A DNA stretch of 64,000 nt, from NCBI RefSeq assembly GCF_018691265.1, contig NW_024881296.1:15469427-15533426 (forward strand). Reading direction: 5' to 3'. This DNA is from Tyto alba. Lineage: Eukaryota; Chordata; Aves; Strigiformes; Tytonidae. The notes beneath the pieces were generated by a model that had not been told where the DNA came from, ran no database searches, and saw only the letters and a list, made by a program, of their open reading frames with translations. This document shows, piece by piece, positions 10,824 through 23,727 of this stretch. The position numbers were made by a program, and so were the translations under genes. Every line of letters begins with the position of its first letter. The first letter of the stretch is position 1.

Positions 10824-13384
10824 ACCACATACAAACACAACACAAAAAAACATTAATGTTGATGTACAAGAATGAACAGAAATAAGCCCACTTTTTAGAT
10901 AACTGGCACTCCAGTGAAAGATGCCTGTTTGTGTGCTAAGTGCAATGGATTTTCAGCCCTTACTCCATTTGTTCTGTGTCATCCCATTGTGAAGACTGCA
11001 GCTCACGAGCTGATTTTGGGATGGGAAAGCAAATCTTACCTATTTTTCAGATTGCTCCCATTTGCTTCCTCAATGTATACTATGTATGCAGAATAGTGAA
11101 GCTTTTATGTGATTGGCCAAATTCTGCTACAGACCACCACAGAAATCACTGGAGGCTTACCTATCTTTGTGTAGCTAAGAATATAATTTAAGCTATTGGA
11201 TATGTTTTTTACTAGGTCCAATTAGTTAAGAAGGCCAAACCTTTCTGAAGTACAGTGATTTTACAATACAGGTTTTACCTAGTAGTGAAGGGCTGTTCTT
11301 TTGCTAAGAAGTTCTGTTCATATTACATTTTTGAGTTAGATGGTTCACAGGATTCATAAAACAAAAATTACACCTTTGGCTTTCATATATAACTAGCTCA
11401 AATCTATCTCTTGTTAACTACCAGGTGTTATACTGTAGGTTGTTACTAGATAAAAACAGTTCACAGGGCTATGTGGGAAAAAAAAAAAAATTTAAAAGCT
11501 TGGTCTCTATTTGTCTGTTTCCTTCAAGAACAGATGTCTGTGTTGTAAGACCCAGCATTACAAGTGCATTCATTAGAAGACAAAGCTATACTTAATAAGC
11601 ATAGAAACTCCTGTGGCTAGAGATAACATTCTAGATCAGGACTTAGGAGCATATGAAAAGCAATGAAAGGAGCAGTGGTTTTTATTGTTAGAAAACAAGG
11701 TGAAAAAACAACAGTGCTCTGAATTCTGCTGTTGTGTGATTTTGTTTCTCCTAAGTAGAGAAACAGAAGCAATATCCCACTTCTGGAACACCCTGTACAA
11801 AAACTCTCCAGCCTCACCAACTAGGAGGTCAAACGTTAATGTTCCCTGGCAATGGAGGTGGAATCACTCCACAGAAAGGAACTGGTGCTGTCATTACTGG
11901 TGCTTTCCTGCTTGGTCAGTGATCTGCCTCTCACAGATGCTACATATGTTTAAGTGAGACTGTGTGCAGGAAGGTGGCTTTCCCTTAGGGTCAGCTAACA
12001 GGCTTCTCCCAGACAAGGGCCCAGGGCTCAGGATAAGATAGGTGTGAAGCTCAGGGGATCATCTTCTTGGGTAGTGTCCAAGACATGGAGAAGAGCTCTT
12101 ATCACATGGATGATGTTTAGCTGAGCTTTCCTTAGGTGTTGGGTGAGGTCTGAGAGAGGATTTGTATCTGCCTGCTCACTCTGAAGATGGTTGTGGATGG
12201 GAGTTTGAAAAGCCCAAAACTGCTATTTGAAGGATCAGTGTTACTTGCCTGTCTGAGGGCACTGATGTCTTTCCTGAGCAAGAATTAACATGTGGTGTTA
12301 CCTAAAAGGTGCTAACTGCAGGACTTTAAGCTTAGCACAAAATATCCTGGCTAGCCCTGTATAGATTTTCTGTGCCATACATAACTTTGCTAAGGAAGTT
12401 TTAGTTTCTCACTAATATTCCCCTTTGAGTTCTGACTAATATTCTGCATACAGACCCATTCTTTCTTGATCAAATTTTATCATTACTGGAGGCAGGTACT
12501 GATTATGCTGTGTCTGTTTTTATCTCCACACTTAATTCATCTTATACTGTATTACTTTCTTATATTTGCCATTTATATCTCATTGTGCGTGGTAATTCAG
12601 GCTTTCTTTTATATAACATGAATATCTGTGAATGTAGGCTCTATGGATTTTTTCAGTGCAAGAGTAAAACCTAATTTCATTTCTATATAGCATGCCCTTT
12701 CTGAATTTCACATGAGAAATACTTGCTCCTGAGCTATCCAAACGAGAATACTTTGGCTTGGGCTGCTGTGGCAGGTCACTTACTCACGTTACTTGTCAGC
12801 AACACATTGATGCAAGCTGAAATGCACTGCCTTCTCATTTGTTTTTAACCTTAATGAAAAGTTGTGTGGAAAAGGTATGCTGACATAGTAATGAGGAATG
12901 AGTCACTACCATCCTCTGCTATCCAGAAATGAAATGTCAGTGCAGCTGCTCAATCTTCATTTCTTTACATAACCAAAGGCCAGTCAGGTCTTAAAATATT
13001 CTTTTCTATAGAACCTCTACCTCTCCAGAGCCTCCTTTTTATATGCATGGGTGTATGGGGATTATGTGGCTTGAATTTCAGCAGAACTGCACAAAACTTT
13101 AATTCTCACTCCCCTTTTCCCGCCCCCACTTCCTTTCTGAGTCACACAGGCTAATTTATTATTGTGAAGGTAAGTGGGTTGTTTTCACCTGACTATTCAT
13201 AAGAGCATATTATGCCAAAAGGAGCACAGTCAGTCATATAAGAAATAACCAGCCTTTCCATTTCTGCATAAATACAGGTATTCATGTTGAGGCAAAGAGG
13301 GCATAAGTCATTCTGGCAGCTGAGACATGCAATATACTGTGTGTGCTTATTGACAAAAGTATTTTAAAAAACCCCAAAAAACTA

Positions 13385-13398
13385 GTTTCCATAGCAAC
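13385..13398. promoter_or_regulatory. X-box-like palindrome (possible RFX site)
   Basis: GTTTCCATAGCAAC is an imperfect match to the RFX X-box (two GTTRCC/GGYAAC half-sites around AT). One such site every few tens of kilobases can occur by chance, and no promoter is evident beside it. Confidence 0.2.
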
Positions 13399-14730
13399 TG
13401 CCACACTACATAAATCTAAAGGTAAAGGAACCTGGATTTATAAAGGCAGGACAGCTGAGGTACCTGAGGTATGTTTAGTGCAGGTGTTGTGGATACCCAG
13501 CTCCCCTTTCCAAGCGTAGATCTTAAAGTACAGCACAAACCTGGTATCAAAGTTGAGTTGTGGTTGTCACGCTGGCAGCCTCAGACTCCTCTGACCAGGG
13601 CTGTGGAGTGGATATGACAGCATGCCCATAAGCATTTTTTTACTTAGATTGACCAACCTCATCTTCATAGCACTGCAGTGAAGATCTCTAGTTTCTTTAC
13701 ATCTTTCTTAAGTACCTTGAAGTCTAACTGTGAGTGGTTTTGCAGGGCTGGTGACACTTTTTACATTTTTTTATTCTAGATATACATTAATCTGTGGGAG
13801 GAGGAAAAAGTACTCTCTGTTTAGGGACCAGATGTATTTTTATAAATTGTCAAAACAATTAAGCTGCAGCTCTCACCTTTTCAAATTCCCAGCACAGGTA
13901 ACATGCTACAGTTTGTTTTACCAATGAAGTAGGCTGCAGCAGAGATGTTAATTTCTCCCTGTTATACAGTGAATCACTGATGACAATAAAGTCTTCATGA
14001 GTGCTGAAGCAAAGTTCTCTGCTCTAACTTTTAAATATCTCATGCTTATTATAAATTTTACAAGTTTTTTCTTCAGTATGTTGGACCTCCAGACATCAGG
14101 GCTTTACAACAGCATTAGTCAAGGAAAGCATAAGTCAACCAACCTTGGTTTTATAATTCAAAAGTCTTCAGTAGTTTCTTTTCAGTTTTATTTTATATTT
14201 GGTATTTCATGCAAAATATATATCTTATACAGTAATGCAAAAAAAAAATAGATTTTGATAACAAAAAGAGGTTCCTTACCTGTTCAGAATAATTCCAGTA
14301 TTGTGAACTGACATTAATATGGTTTATTAAAAAAAAAGAAAAAAAAGAAAAAAGAGAAAAGTACTCTAAACAAACAAAAACCTGATTTAAAGTCTATTGC
14401 ACCTAAAAAAATTTACTTCAAAGTGTTTGGATTAGGCCCATGCAATTCTTTTCTTCCTCAAAAGTTGTATGTGAAATGGCTAACTGAAGATGTGACCCAG
14501 AGCTCTGAGTATCTTTTATTTTATTTTTAAGCAAAAGAGACTGTAGGTATCGAAAGTCAGGTGTTATATGACTCTTGAAGATTGAGCTACTTTTCTGCAT
14601 ATAGGAAAAAATACGCATATATATGTGCAAAAATGTTTTTCATATTAAAACAGATCCTGCAGGCAAAATCATTTCAAGCTTTTTGGAATAAATCTTTAAA
14701 TATTTCTTCCCTCTCCCTTAATACTGTAGT

Positions 14731-14750
14731 ATTTATTTATTTATTTATTT
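14731..14750. repeat. TTTA tetranucleotide microsatellite
   Basis: Five ATTT units in a row. Confidence 0.9.
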
Positions 14751-16339
14751 CCTAGTGTTAGCATTGCTTGTGAGAAATAAGCCTGCAGACAGTATCCTTA
14801 ATTTAGAAAATATTTAAATGCTAGCAATCACTGCTTATGCGATAGGGTTAAATAATGAAATACAACTCACAAATATAATGATGGACTTAGGTTTGTGAAT
14901 GCTTTCAAATAAAGTTTTCTCGTGGGTGTCAGAGCAAATGGACCAGGAAATGACCTCTGCCAGCAGCAGAATGAGGTTAGTAACAGATTTGGGTGGTGAA
15001 AATTTTTCAGAAGAATCCTTCTAGTCAGAAGATAAAGATATATTAAAACTGAATTTATTTTCAGGAAGCTACTAATTTTGGTGACAACCCTGGATTTGCA
15101 AAACTTCCTAGTTGGAGAGAACCAGCCAAATGGCCCTCAAATGTCAGGTTTCAAGGTCTCTCACATCACCAAGACTTTTGCATGATGTCTTTCCTCTTCT
15201 TCATGGAAGAAAACCACCTCCTCAAAATCAGTTCAGAGGCTTCAGTGTTTTGTCAACATTAAAATGAAAATGCATCTTACCCTAACATTTTTTTGAAGAA
15301 ATCAAACTTTTTCTCTTTGAGTAGTAGGATAACCAGGGGTGTTCCAAAGGTCAGTGGTAGTACTGGTTGGCTTAAGGACCTAGAGGATGGGGGTGACTAC
15401 TGACTGACCAGCACATCATCACTAGGAATTCCAGTACCCAGGGGAAATATATCCCACAGCTCTGTATAAATACCTTCTTTCCAAATGGCTGATGACTTAC
15501 ATTCATCTTGATGAGACAATGACATCTAGAGAGCAGCTTCCATGTTGGTATTTCAAATAGGGGACAAATATTCCCCACTGTGGCTGGAGTGATGAGACAA
15601 TTACTTTTGACTTCCTTTTTATCTAACAGTATAGTCTGATGTCTGAAATATAACATTGACCTATGGCTTCATGCTTCCTAGAAGCAAGATTTTGAAATGT
15701 CTGACTTCAGTTTTGCTGGGGAAAAGCACAACCATGTACCAGTCTCTAACGATAAACCAACTTTGATATGATATAGCAGCACTAGTGTACTCAGAAATAA
15801 GGGCTGGGTAGGGTGGAAAATTAAATTGCACATAAATAGAAAAATCTGCATCTGGATAGAGAGAAGCTGGGAGAAGTGTGATGGGTGGTAGGTATAGGAA
15901 AATTGTTCGGGAAAGGCGTGACTCTGGTGGGACAGGAAGGAGGAAATGAAGATGTGTTGAATGAGCTAACCACATGAAGTAGAATTGGTGGAAACCCAGC
16001 TGGCAAATGTTCTGTGACTGCATTACCCTGCTTCCAAGGGGCCAAAAAGAGTAAAAATATTTTTTCTGATTTGTTTAGAAAAATTGCTTTTAAAGGAAAA
16101 ATAGTTTATTCCTGCTATTTTGATATGAAAATAGTATGAATAGTAGCTTGTGGTGTTGTCTGTATTACTGCAGGAGATACTTAGTATTACAGGCATGCAC
16201 ATTGTTAGACAAAAGCTATGTTGAAATAGTATTTAAGGAGACTACCTGAATTTATTCAAATAAACATATATTACAGAGACACTCTAATTATTCTCAAATC
16301 AAGCACTCCAAATTCAAGACATTTTTAAGAATGAGACTA

Positions 16340-18316
16340 ATCATAGGCCCTCAAGGAATGCCACTTATCACTCCTCTCCACTTGGATGTTGAGCCGTTGG
16401 CTCAATGAGGGTGACCAGCCAGCCAATTCCTTATCCACCAAGTGGGCCACCCATCAAATCCATATCTCTCCAATTTATAGACAAGGATGTTGTGCACGAC
16501 AACGTCAAATCCTTTGCACAAGTCCAGGTAGATTATGTTAGTTGCTCTTCCATTATCCACCAATGCTGTAATCCTGTTGTAGAAGGCCACCACATTAGTC
16601 TAGCACAATTATCCCTTAATGAAGCTGTGTCGGCTGTCACGAATCACCTCTTTATTCTCCATGTGCCCTAGCATAGTTTCCAGGAGGATCCGCTCTATGA
16701 TCTTGCTGGCACAGAGGTGAGACTGACTGACCTGTACTGTCCTGGGTCTTGCTTTTTTCTCTTTTTAAAATGGGGCTTGTTACCCCTTTTCCAGTCAGTG
16801 GGAACTTCACCGGACCACCATGACTTCTCAGCTAGGATGGATAGTGGCTTAGTCACTTCATCTTCCAGTTTCCTCAGGACCCATGGATGCATCCCATCAG
16901 GCCCCATGGGGTTTTGCACCTTCAGGTTCCTTAGATGGTCTCAAACCTGATCTACTCCTACGATGGGCAGTTCTTCATTCACCCAGTCCCTATCTTTACC
17001 TTCTACGTCTTGGGCAGTGTGGTTGGAGCACTTGCCAATGAATACTGAGTCAAAAAAGTCATTGTGTACATCAGCCTTCTCCATATCCTGGGTGACCAAG
17101 TCTTCTGTTTCCTTCCAGAGAGGACCCACATTTTCCCTAGTCTTCCTTTCATCATCATTGTACCTATAGGAGCTTTTCTTGCTGTTGATGTCCCTGGCCA
17201 GATTTAATTCTATCAGGGCTTTGTCCTTCCTAACCTGATCCCTGGCTGCTCAGACAATTTTTCTGTATTCCTCCCAGGCTACTTGTCCTTGCTTCCACCC
17301 TCTGTAGGCTTCTTTTTTGTGCTTGAGTTTGTCCAGACCTTGTTCATCCCTGCAGGACTCCTGGTGGTGTTACCTCTTTGTCAGAACGCATCACTCCTGA
17401 GCTTGGAGGAGGTCATCCTTGTATATCAACCAGCTTTCTTGGTCCCCTCTTCCCTCCAGTGCTTTATCCCATGTTACTCTGCCAAGCCGATCCCTGAAAT
17501 GGCCGAAGTCTACTCTCCTGAAGTCCAGAGTGGCAAGCTTGCTGTGCACCCTCCTTGTTGCCTAAAGGATCTTGAACTCCACCATTTCATGGTCACTGCT
17601 GCCAAGGCTGCCCTTGAGCTTTACACTTCCCACCAGGTCCTCTTTGTTGGTTATAACAGTGTCCTGCAAAGCGCCTCTCTTCATTGGCTCCTCCATCACT
17701 TGGAGAAGGAAGTTATCATCAATGAATTCAAGAAAACTCATGGTTTGCTTATGCCCTGCTCCGTTGTCCCTCCAACAGTTGTCAGAGTGTTTGAAGTTCC
17801 CCATGAGGACCAGGGCTTTCGAATGTGAGGCTTTTCCTAGCTGTCTATAGAGGGCCTCATCTGCTCAGTCTATCTGGTCAGGTGGCCTGTAGCAGACCCC
17901 CACTATTACATCTCCTGTCCCTGCCTTCCCTTTAATCCTGACCCATAAACTCTAGGTCAGCTCCTCATCCATCTCCAGGCAGAGCTCCACGCACTCCAGC
18001 TGGTCATTGACACAGAGGGAAACCTCCCCTTTCCCCCCGTCCCCCATCTCCCCTGCCTGTCCCTCCTAAAGAGCCTGTGTCCTTCCATTCCAACACTCCA
18101 GTCACAGGAACCTTCCCACCACATCTTTGTGATGCCAGTAAGATCACAGCCCTGCAGCTGCATGTGTGTCTCCAGCTGCTTTTGTTTATTCCCCCATGAT
18201 ATGTGCATTTGTTTAGAGGTATTTAAGTTGAGTCCCCGATGAAGTTGACTTACTGGCTGGAATTCCTCAGCACTGCTCTTCAGGTGCTCCCCTGCTGACC
18301 TTAAAAGGAAATCCAA
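16340..18316 (-). mobile_element. CR1 LINE copy B, lacking its 3' end, minus strand
   Basis: On the minus strand this copy carries the start of ORF2 (endonuclease) through the middle of the reverse transcriptase, reaching further 5' than any other copy here. It stops at about 16340, within the block just before motif B, so it has no RT catalytic DD box, no C-terminal region and no CR1 tail. CR1 copies are normally truncated at the 5' end because reverse transcription starts at the 3' end, so a missing 3' end points to a later deletion or rearrangement. Between 16405 and 17130 it is almost word-for-word the complement of copy F and very close to copy A. Confidence 0.93.
16400..18315 (-). pseudogene. 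CR1 ORF2 relic: APE endonuclease plus N-terminal RT (copy B)
   Basis: From the minus-strand N-terminus: MHISWGNKQKQLE near 18205, then ITKMWWEGSCDWS and GHRLFRRDRQGR near 18135-18050 (the CR1 endonuclease start). The APE-type GNFKHSDNCWRDN block lies near 17800 and the SDHEMVEF block, with the conserved SDH, near 17580. The endonuclease-RT linker follows, then [12 protein letters not shown] (17129), HPWVLRKLEDEV (about 16885) and the motif A region [11 protein letters not shown] near 16530. Defects include a TGA before DHLRNLKV (also in copy F), a one-base deletion near 16710 that shifts frame, the TAA at 16609-16611 shared with A and F, and a private TAG two codons further on. Intact, the family nicks target DNA and primes cDNA synthesis there. 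Confidence 0.92.
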
Positions 18317-19344
18317 ATGTGTGAAGGTGGCATACCCAGATAGCTTTAATGATGCTACAAAGGAATCTTGTATGCATGTTGGGAGAGGAAAGGAAAAGGA
18401 TCATAAACTGAGCTGGAGAAAAAGTGAAATAATGTCTTTAAAACATAATTTTTCTCTTATCCAGGTCTTAATCACCTAACTGTCACAATTATATTCATGT
18501 TTGTTTCATGATGTCACAACCTTGCCATATGCACATATTAGCACGTATCTGAAGAATATAGAATAGCGAATAAACACCAATTAACAAGTGAGTTAATTAG
18601 TAGTGAATATGTAATTGTCCAATTGAACTCCTGCTGCTTATAAATAATCAGAATGTATTTTGAATACAGTTTTGTGTTGAAAGCACTCAGAAGCTTAATA
18701 AAACACATTTCAGCCTATGGGGTTCTTTTAGGTTATTTTTGTGGACTGTCACCAACAATTTGCTCATGAGTAATTGACTTTTTAAAATTATATCCTATTC
18801 TTTTTCCTTCATGATTAAATGACAGGAGGGCTCAAAAAGGGAAGGAAAATCAGATTTCACTGTGATCCTTTCATGGGCTTAGCATATAATTTTTTGTAAG
18901 CAAATAGTTATTGCAAGTGTGCGAGACTTCTGTTCCTGGGAATGTATCAGTTGTACAAAGTATTTGTTGAAGTCAGTGAACATCCGGAATTTGTTTAAAG
19001 GAGACAATTAGGAGAATTGTCTCAAAGCATATTTACACTTATGAACGGCAGTTCAAGAAAGCCTTGATATGTTACTTTCAAGTTCTGCAATAAAATAGTC
19101 AGTAATTTAGAGAACTTACTTCAGTGGAAGGGGGCACGTATCTATATTTTTAAGGAAATAATGTTTACTGTTGGATATAAAATATGAGTTAACATCTTGG
19201 GACTTGCAACAGTTCCATTTATCAAATATTTAAGTATGTTCCTCTGCTTGAGAAGTAACTGGAAGGAAAAACAGAAAATTTCTGGCTAGAGATGATTTTG
19301 GGGCAAGTGAAAGACTCATGAAGAAAGTTTGATGGAGAGGCTGG
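18317..19344. other. Unique A+T-rich DNA between CR1 copies B and C
   Basis: No gene recognised. The stretch 18580-18640 has several TAATTA/CAATTA/CAATTG words close together, of the kind homeodomain proteins bind. This is common in A+T-rich DNA and not decisive. Confidence 0.45.
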
Positions 19345-20159
19345 ATTTATGGGCTGAGGCCACTTGTATGACATTCAACAAGGTTAAGTGCGAGGTCCTG
19401 CACTTGGATCACAACAACCCCATGCAACACCACATGGGGTTGGGGCAGAGTGGCTGGAAAACTGTCTGCTGGAAAAGGACCTGAGAGTGCTTATTGACAG
19501 CTGCCTGAATGTGAGCCAGCAGTGTACCCAGGTGGCGAAGAAGGACAACAGCATCCTGGCTTGTATCAGAAATAGTGTGGCCAGCAGGACTGGGGAAGTG
19601 ATAGTCCTCTTGTACTTGGCATTGGTGAGGCCCCACCTCAAATACTGTGTTCAGTTTTGGGTCCCTCACTACAAGAAAGACACTGAGGTGCTGGAGCACA
19701 ACTAAAGAAGGGCAATGAAGCTGGTGAAGTGTCTAGTGCACAAGTCTTATGAGGAGTAGCTGAGGGAAGTGGAACTGTTTATTCTGGAGAAAGGGAGGCT
19801 GAGGGGAGACCTTATCACTCTCTACAACTGCCTGAAAGGAGGTTGTATCGAGGTGGGTGTCAGTCTTTTTTACCAAGAAACAAGTGATAGCTCAACAAGA
19901 AATGGCCACAAGTTGCAACAGGAGAGGTTTAGATTGGATATTAGGAACAATTTATTCACTGATAGGTTTATCAAGCATTGGAATAAGCTGCCCAAGGAAG
20001 TGTCACCATCCCTGGGGGTATTTAAAAGACATGTAGATGTGGTGCTTAGGGCCATGGTTTAGTGATAGACTTGGCGCTGTTAGGTTTATGATTGGACTCA
20101 ATGATCTTAGAGGTCTTTTCCAGCCTAAATTATTCTGTGATTCTATTCCATGATTCTAA
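19345..20159 (+). mobile_element. CR1 LINE copy C, 3' end, plus strand
   Basis: A 5'-truncated CR1 of a different subfamily from A/B/F. It carries the C-terminal ORF2 region: [54 protein letters not shown] (19460-19690), then [19 protein letters not shown] (about 19790) and [20 protein letters not shown] (about 19930), ending [14 protein letters not shown]. The 3' UTR follows, then a tail of ATTCTGTG/ATTCTATT/CCATGATTCT units at 20138-20159. Stops at 19702-19704 and near 19757 break the frame. Distal motifs are well preserved, so it is moderately old. Confidence 0.93.
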
Positions 20160-23100
20160 GATCTGGAGTCTGGGAAAACAAGATTAAAGACTTGGGAGAA
20201 AAACCTGAACTCTGATTAGAAAGATATCTGCAGAGGAAAAAGATTTCCTCTACCTGAGAATGTGTAGAGGGCACTTTTACATGAAAGAAATTGAGCTTTT
20301 AGTTCCAGTAATAAACTAGGAAGTCATTAAGCAAGTATGCATGGGAGCTGGTTTATGCAGAAGCCTTGCAAATGCATCCATCATAGTTACCCATGGGGTT
20401 ACGGGCAGAAAGAATAAAGGAGCAGAGGAAGGGGTCGCCTGATGTGAGTGTTGCCTAGGGAGTCGAGAAGAGCAATAGAGAGACCAGAGAAATACTCCTG
20501 TAGACGTTGATAGGAACCAGTACCAAGATAAGGTATGCTTTCAAGGGTTGCAGTTTAACTGGGCTATCAGCAACGTTTTACATGACATGAAGGATCTGTC
20601 TGTGTGCCTAATACGACAAAAGAAAAGGTCAGCAGGCTGATTTAATTTCTCTATTTTCAGTTGGGAGAATGCCCCAATAAGTGGATTATTTTCTTCAAAT
20701 AAGGATTGCAGCTATAGTTTATATGTGAATACATGTGCACATTTATGCGTACTGCTTTTAAATGAGCCTTCTCCTTACAGCAGGCTTGCAAATCTCAGCA
20801 GGACAAAGCTTCCACATGGACTGCTCATGAATGGACCACAGCCAGGCTTTTTCTCATCCTTTTTGTGTCCAAAAGGATGCAAATACTGAACAGACACCAG
20901 TGTTTTCTGTCAGAATCAAAGGCATTGTCATCTACTGCATTTTAACTTCTCTGTCATGACAATAGTTGGCACAGAGGAGGCTTTTGTCTTTTTAAAGAAG
21001 GCATGTGTTGGAAGTAGGAGAACAATTCTTCCACAAAATTAAAAGCAGAACACTGAATACTCTGGTTGATGAGAATGTACACAGGTATAAATGGATAATC
21101 TAAAATCAGTATTAAGTCTATGAAACAGTGAAGCCAGATGTACCAGTATGAAAATACACAGCACGCTTCTAAATATTAGAATTGATCTTAAATGTAATTA
21201 AAGATGCTGTTATAGGAACTCAGTGGATGAACTGGGTTTCTGTTATTTTTTTGGTAACCCCTTGCATTATTTAATTGTCAGTTATGACTGACAACAAGGG
21301 GGATAAATGTTACATTTTTTTAAAACTACCTATTTGTATTGTATTGAGGAAACAAAGATATGACCTTTTAATCCAATCTAAGTCAAACCCAGCTCATCAT
21401 TCTTCTAGATAGAGAGGAACAAAATATCATTCTTGTTCAATTTCATAAAAGTTGCAGACTATCACCAACGTTCCCTCAATTGAAATATGACATTTCTTTG
21501 GAAGTAATGAAGATTAAGTCACATTTTTCCTTAGCAAAATCGAGGAATTTTAATGTGACCCTTGAGAAATCACTTTTCCTCCATAAAAATCACAGCTACT
21601 GTGGAGTTATGAGATTGCAATGCAACACAGTACATGAGCAGCACAGCTATATCTCAGTAGTACAACTGTGCATAAACAAATGTTTTAAAATAAGCAGGCA
21701 CTAATGGATGCTGATTTTAAATACTACTGAAATTCCTATGGAAAGGCTCATTATGTCTATGTGAACGGCAAAAGGATTCCTAGTGAGGGATGGCAGAACT
21801 ATGAATGTTAAGGAAAGAGTAGTGTTTTGCTCCTATTGTATAAAGCACTGGGCAACAGTCACAAGTGTTCTCTATGTCAGTTTTTTCTAGATACCTGTTC
21901 CTGAACAGCAGCAATTTGTTATGACAGCCTTTGCTATTCAGCAGGACTACAAAGAATCAGTCATTTGTCAGTATGCATTCATACAGTTGCATACTGATGC
22001 ATTTACTTCAAGTAAATTGCACGGTGCAGCTGACAATTAATCTACTATTCGATACACTTAAGTACTTCACATAGAACCTATTGTTACAGCTCCCTTAATG
22101 TTAAAAGCAGTGTTATCTTCTGAAGTAATATGCATACACTTTGCTTCCCCCCATGTATTTCAGAAAATGGTGTTGAAAAGAATTGGTGTTCCCATATAGA
22201 TTCCCGTAACTGTCACAAAGCTGCTGCTTTGGTGGGACTGTTTGTAAGAAGGTGGCCAATATGGGAAAGATGATACAGAAACACTCTCTACTCTTTACTG
22301 CTACTCATTGAGATAACTTGACCTCAGGGCTGACAAGGTTTGTTCTATTTGGTGTGTTTCCTCTTTGAAAAGAGCTCCTTTTTTTTCAGGGAACAAAAGT
22401 TTTGTGCACAGTATTCTTGCTTCAACAAGTTCAGGAAAGGGCTTACAAATGAACAGCTTGGCAGAACACATATGTTCCTGGTTAGACATAAATACAAGAC
22501 TGAAAATTTTGTGACGAGCAGCTCACACAAGTGAGGTGCAAAAAGCAATTTGCTGACCTGTGAGTTTCTCAGTCCATTTAGATCCTTTTCTGCCTTCTTG
22601 TCATAAAGACACAGCTACAGACACATGTAATCTCCATTAATTTAAGCATAATTTTAAAAAAGACCAGATCTTAGATATATGTTTGCATTGTGAAGTCTTC
22701 AGTATTTTGTACAATTCTAATACAAGTACATTAACTAGGAAAAACATAGTGGAGCATCAGGTAACTCTTTCATTTTTTCATTCATTACCGTAGTATAGTC
22801 TTCACAGAAAAACTTCACCTTCATAAACTTACTGGTGTCTTTACAATTGACTTTAATGGTGTCACTGGAATGTCTTTCCTGTGTTGTGTCATTAATAGTG
22901 CAGATTAAATAGAGTGGGCCTTCCACAGCTAGCTTTGCTGTTGTATTTAAAATAAAGCCACATTACATGTGTAATTGTAAATGTTCATCGTTATTACAGA
23001 CTACTAGAAACATGCATCTGTGGAACGAAGAGGGAAGCTTTATATGGCAGAGATTATAGATTTGCAGCATATGTACAATATTAATAAAAATTCTTCAATA

Positions 23101-23304
23101 ACACAGGCTCTTCAAAGGTTATATGAAAGTTATTACACTCTTTTTAATAACACTTTTGTTTTAAAGTTTCTGCACAGTCAAAGGGATGGTTATAGCAAAA
23201 CTGTAAGAAATATATAATAATGAAATGCATATAATAGGAGCAAGGAAGAACTGTGTGCCAGAGCCAGTGTCATAAATCCATTTTTGATAAGGTTCTTAAG
23301 GTAG
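20160..23304. other. Unique noncoding DNA
   Basis: Three kilobases of A+T-rich sequence with nothing recognised except one weak exon candidate on the minus strand (22789-22937). Confidence 0.45.
22789..22937 (-). CDS. Weak candidate coding exon, minus strand
   Basis: On the minus strand a CAG acceptor (22938-22940) and a GTAATG donor (from 22788) bound 149 bases open in one frame: two bases completing a codon plus 49 codons. The peptide includes EGPLYLICTINDTTQERHSS and ends KFFCEDYTT. It has a plausible globular composition with cysteines, but I do not recognise it. The pyrimidine tract is poor (TTTAAATACAACAG), and open frames of this length arise by chance in such a long window. Confidence 0.18.
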
Positions 23305-23727
23305 GTGAATGAAAAGATGAAGAGAATCGCGGACTCTGGCAACTCTATAAGAGAAATCAAAATCCCTTTATTGCCGATACAAGTACGATTATAAATCTTC
23401 CTAGCAACTGATCACACATAAGCAGAAGGCTTGATGGGTTACATGCATTCTTCACACACTGTTCACATGCCTAAGACTAACACTTCATTGGTTATTACCC
23501 CCTGTCCATAATACACCAGACAATTCACTGGCTACAAGTTAGTTACTGCTATCCTAAAGCCTATTGGTTAATTAACTCTTACAAGCACAAACACAATGTT
23601 CTATACACTTTTGGCTCAAGGTAGAAAACTTTCAACTGTTTAAGAAACGACCAGATGTTTCCCATCAACCGTAGCCTGGCATGTTTTCTTCAGGCAGAGC
23701 TCAGCATCCTTATCTTGTTTTTCTACA
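23305..23727 (-). mobile_element. Probable ERV LTR of a second type, minus strand
   Basis: Read on the minus strand, the layout is that of a short retroviral LTR. A TATA-like GATTTATAATCG (about 23390) is followed about 20 bases on by a polyadenylation signal in CGGCAATAAAGGG (about 23370), then a short U5-like end running through AGAGTTGCCAGAGTCCGCGA to CTCTTCA near 23314. A plausible U3 start is TGTAGAAAAACAAG at 23727. The compact TATA-to-AATAAA spacing implies a very short R, typical of alpha/beta-like (class II) avian ERVs. I could not find matching target duplications, so the outer limits are uncertain. Sequence 5' of the U3 (about 23730-23900) could be a remnant of internal ERV sequence. 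No intact viral gene is present. Confidence 0.6.

Larger units (their letters stand above)
10824..16339. other. Unique noncoding DNA
   Basis: Five and a half kilobases, mostly A+T-rich, with no recognisable gene or transposon. Open frames reach 120 codons (15661-16023, minus) but lack splice signals and family resemblance. It contains an X-box-like site (13385-13398), a TTTA microsatellite (14731-14750), and A-rich tracts near 11479 and 14329-14360. Confidence 0.45.

Noticed and set aside
15661..16045. Overlapping minus-strand frames of 120 and 74 codons
   Set aside because: Two overlapping frames in the same stretch with no splice signals. Neither resembles a protein family.
17283..17828. 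181-codon plus-strand open frame
   Set aside because: It is antisense to the CR1 copy B endonuclease and linker region, whose minus-strand frame has the real APE motifs.
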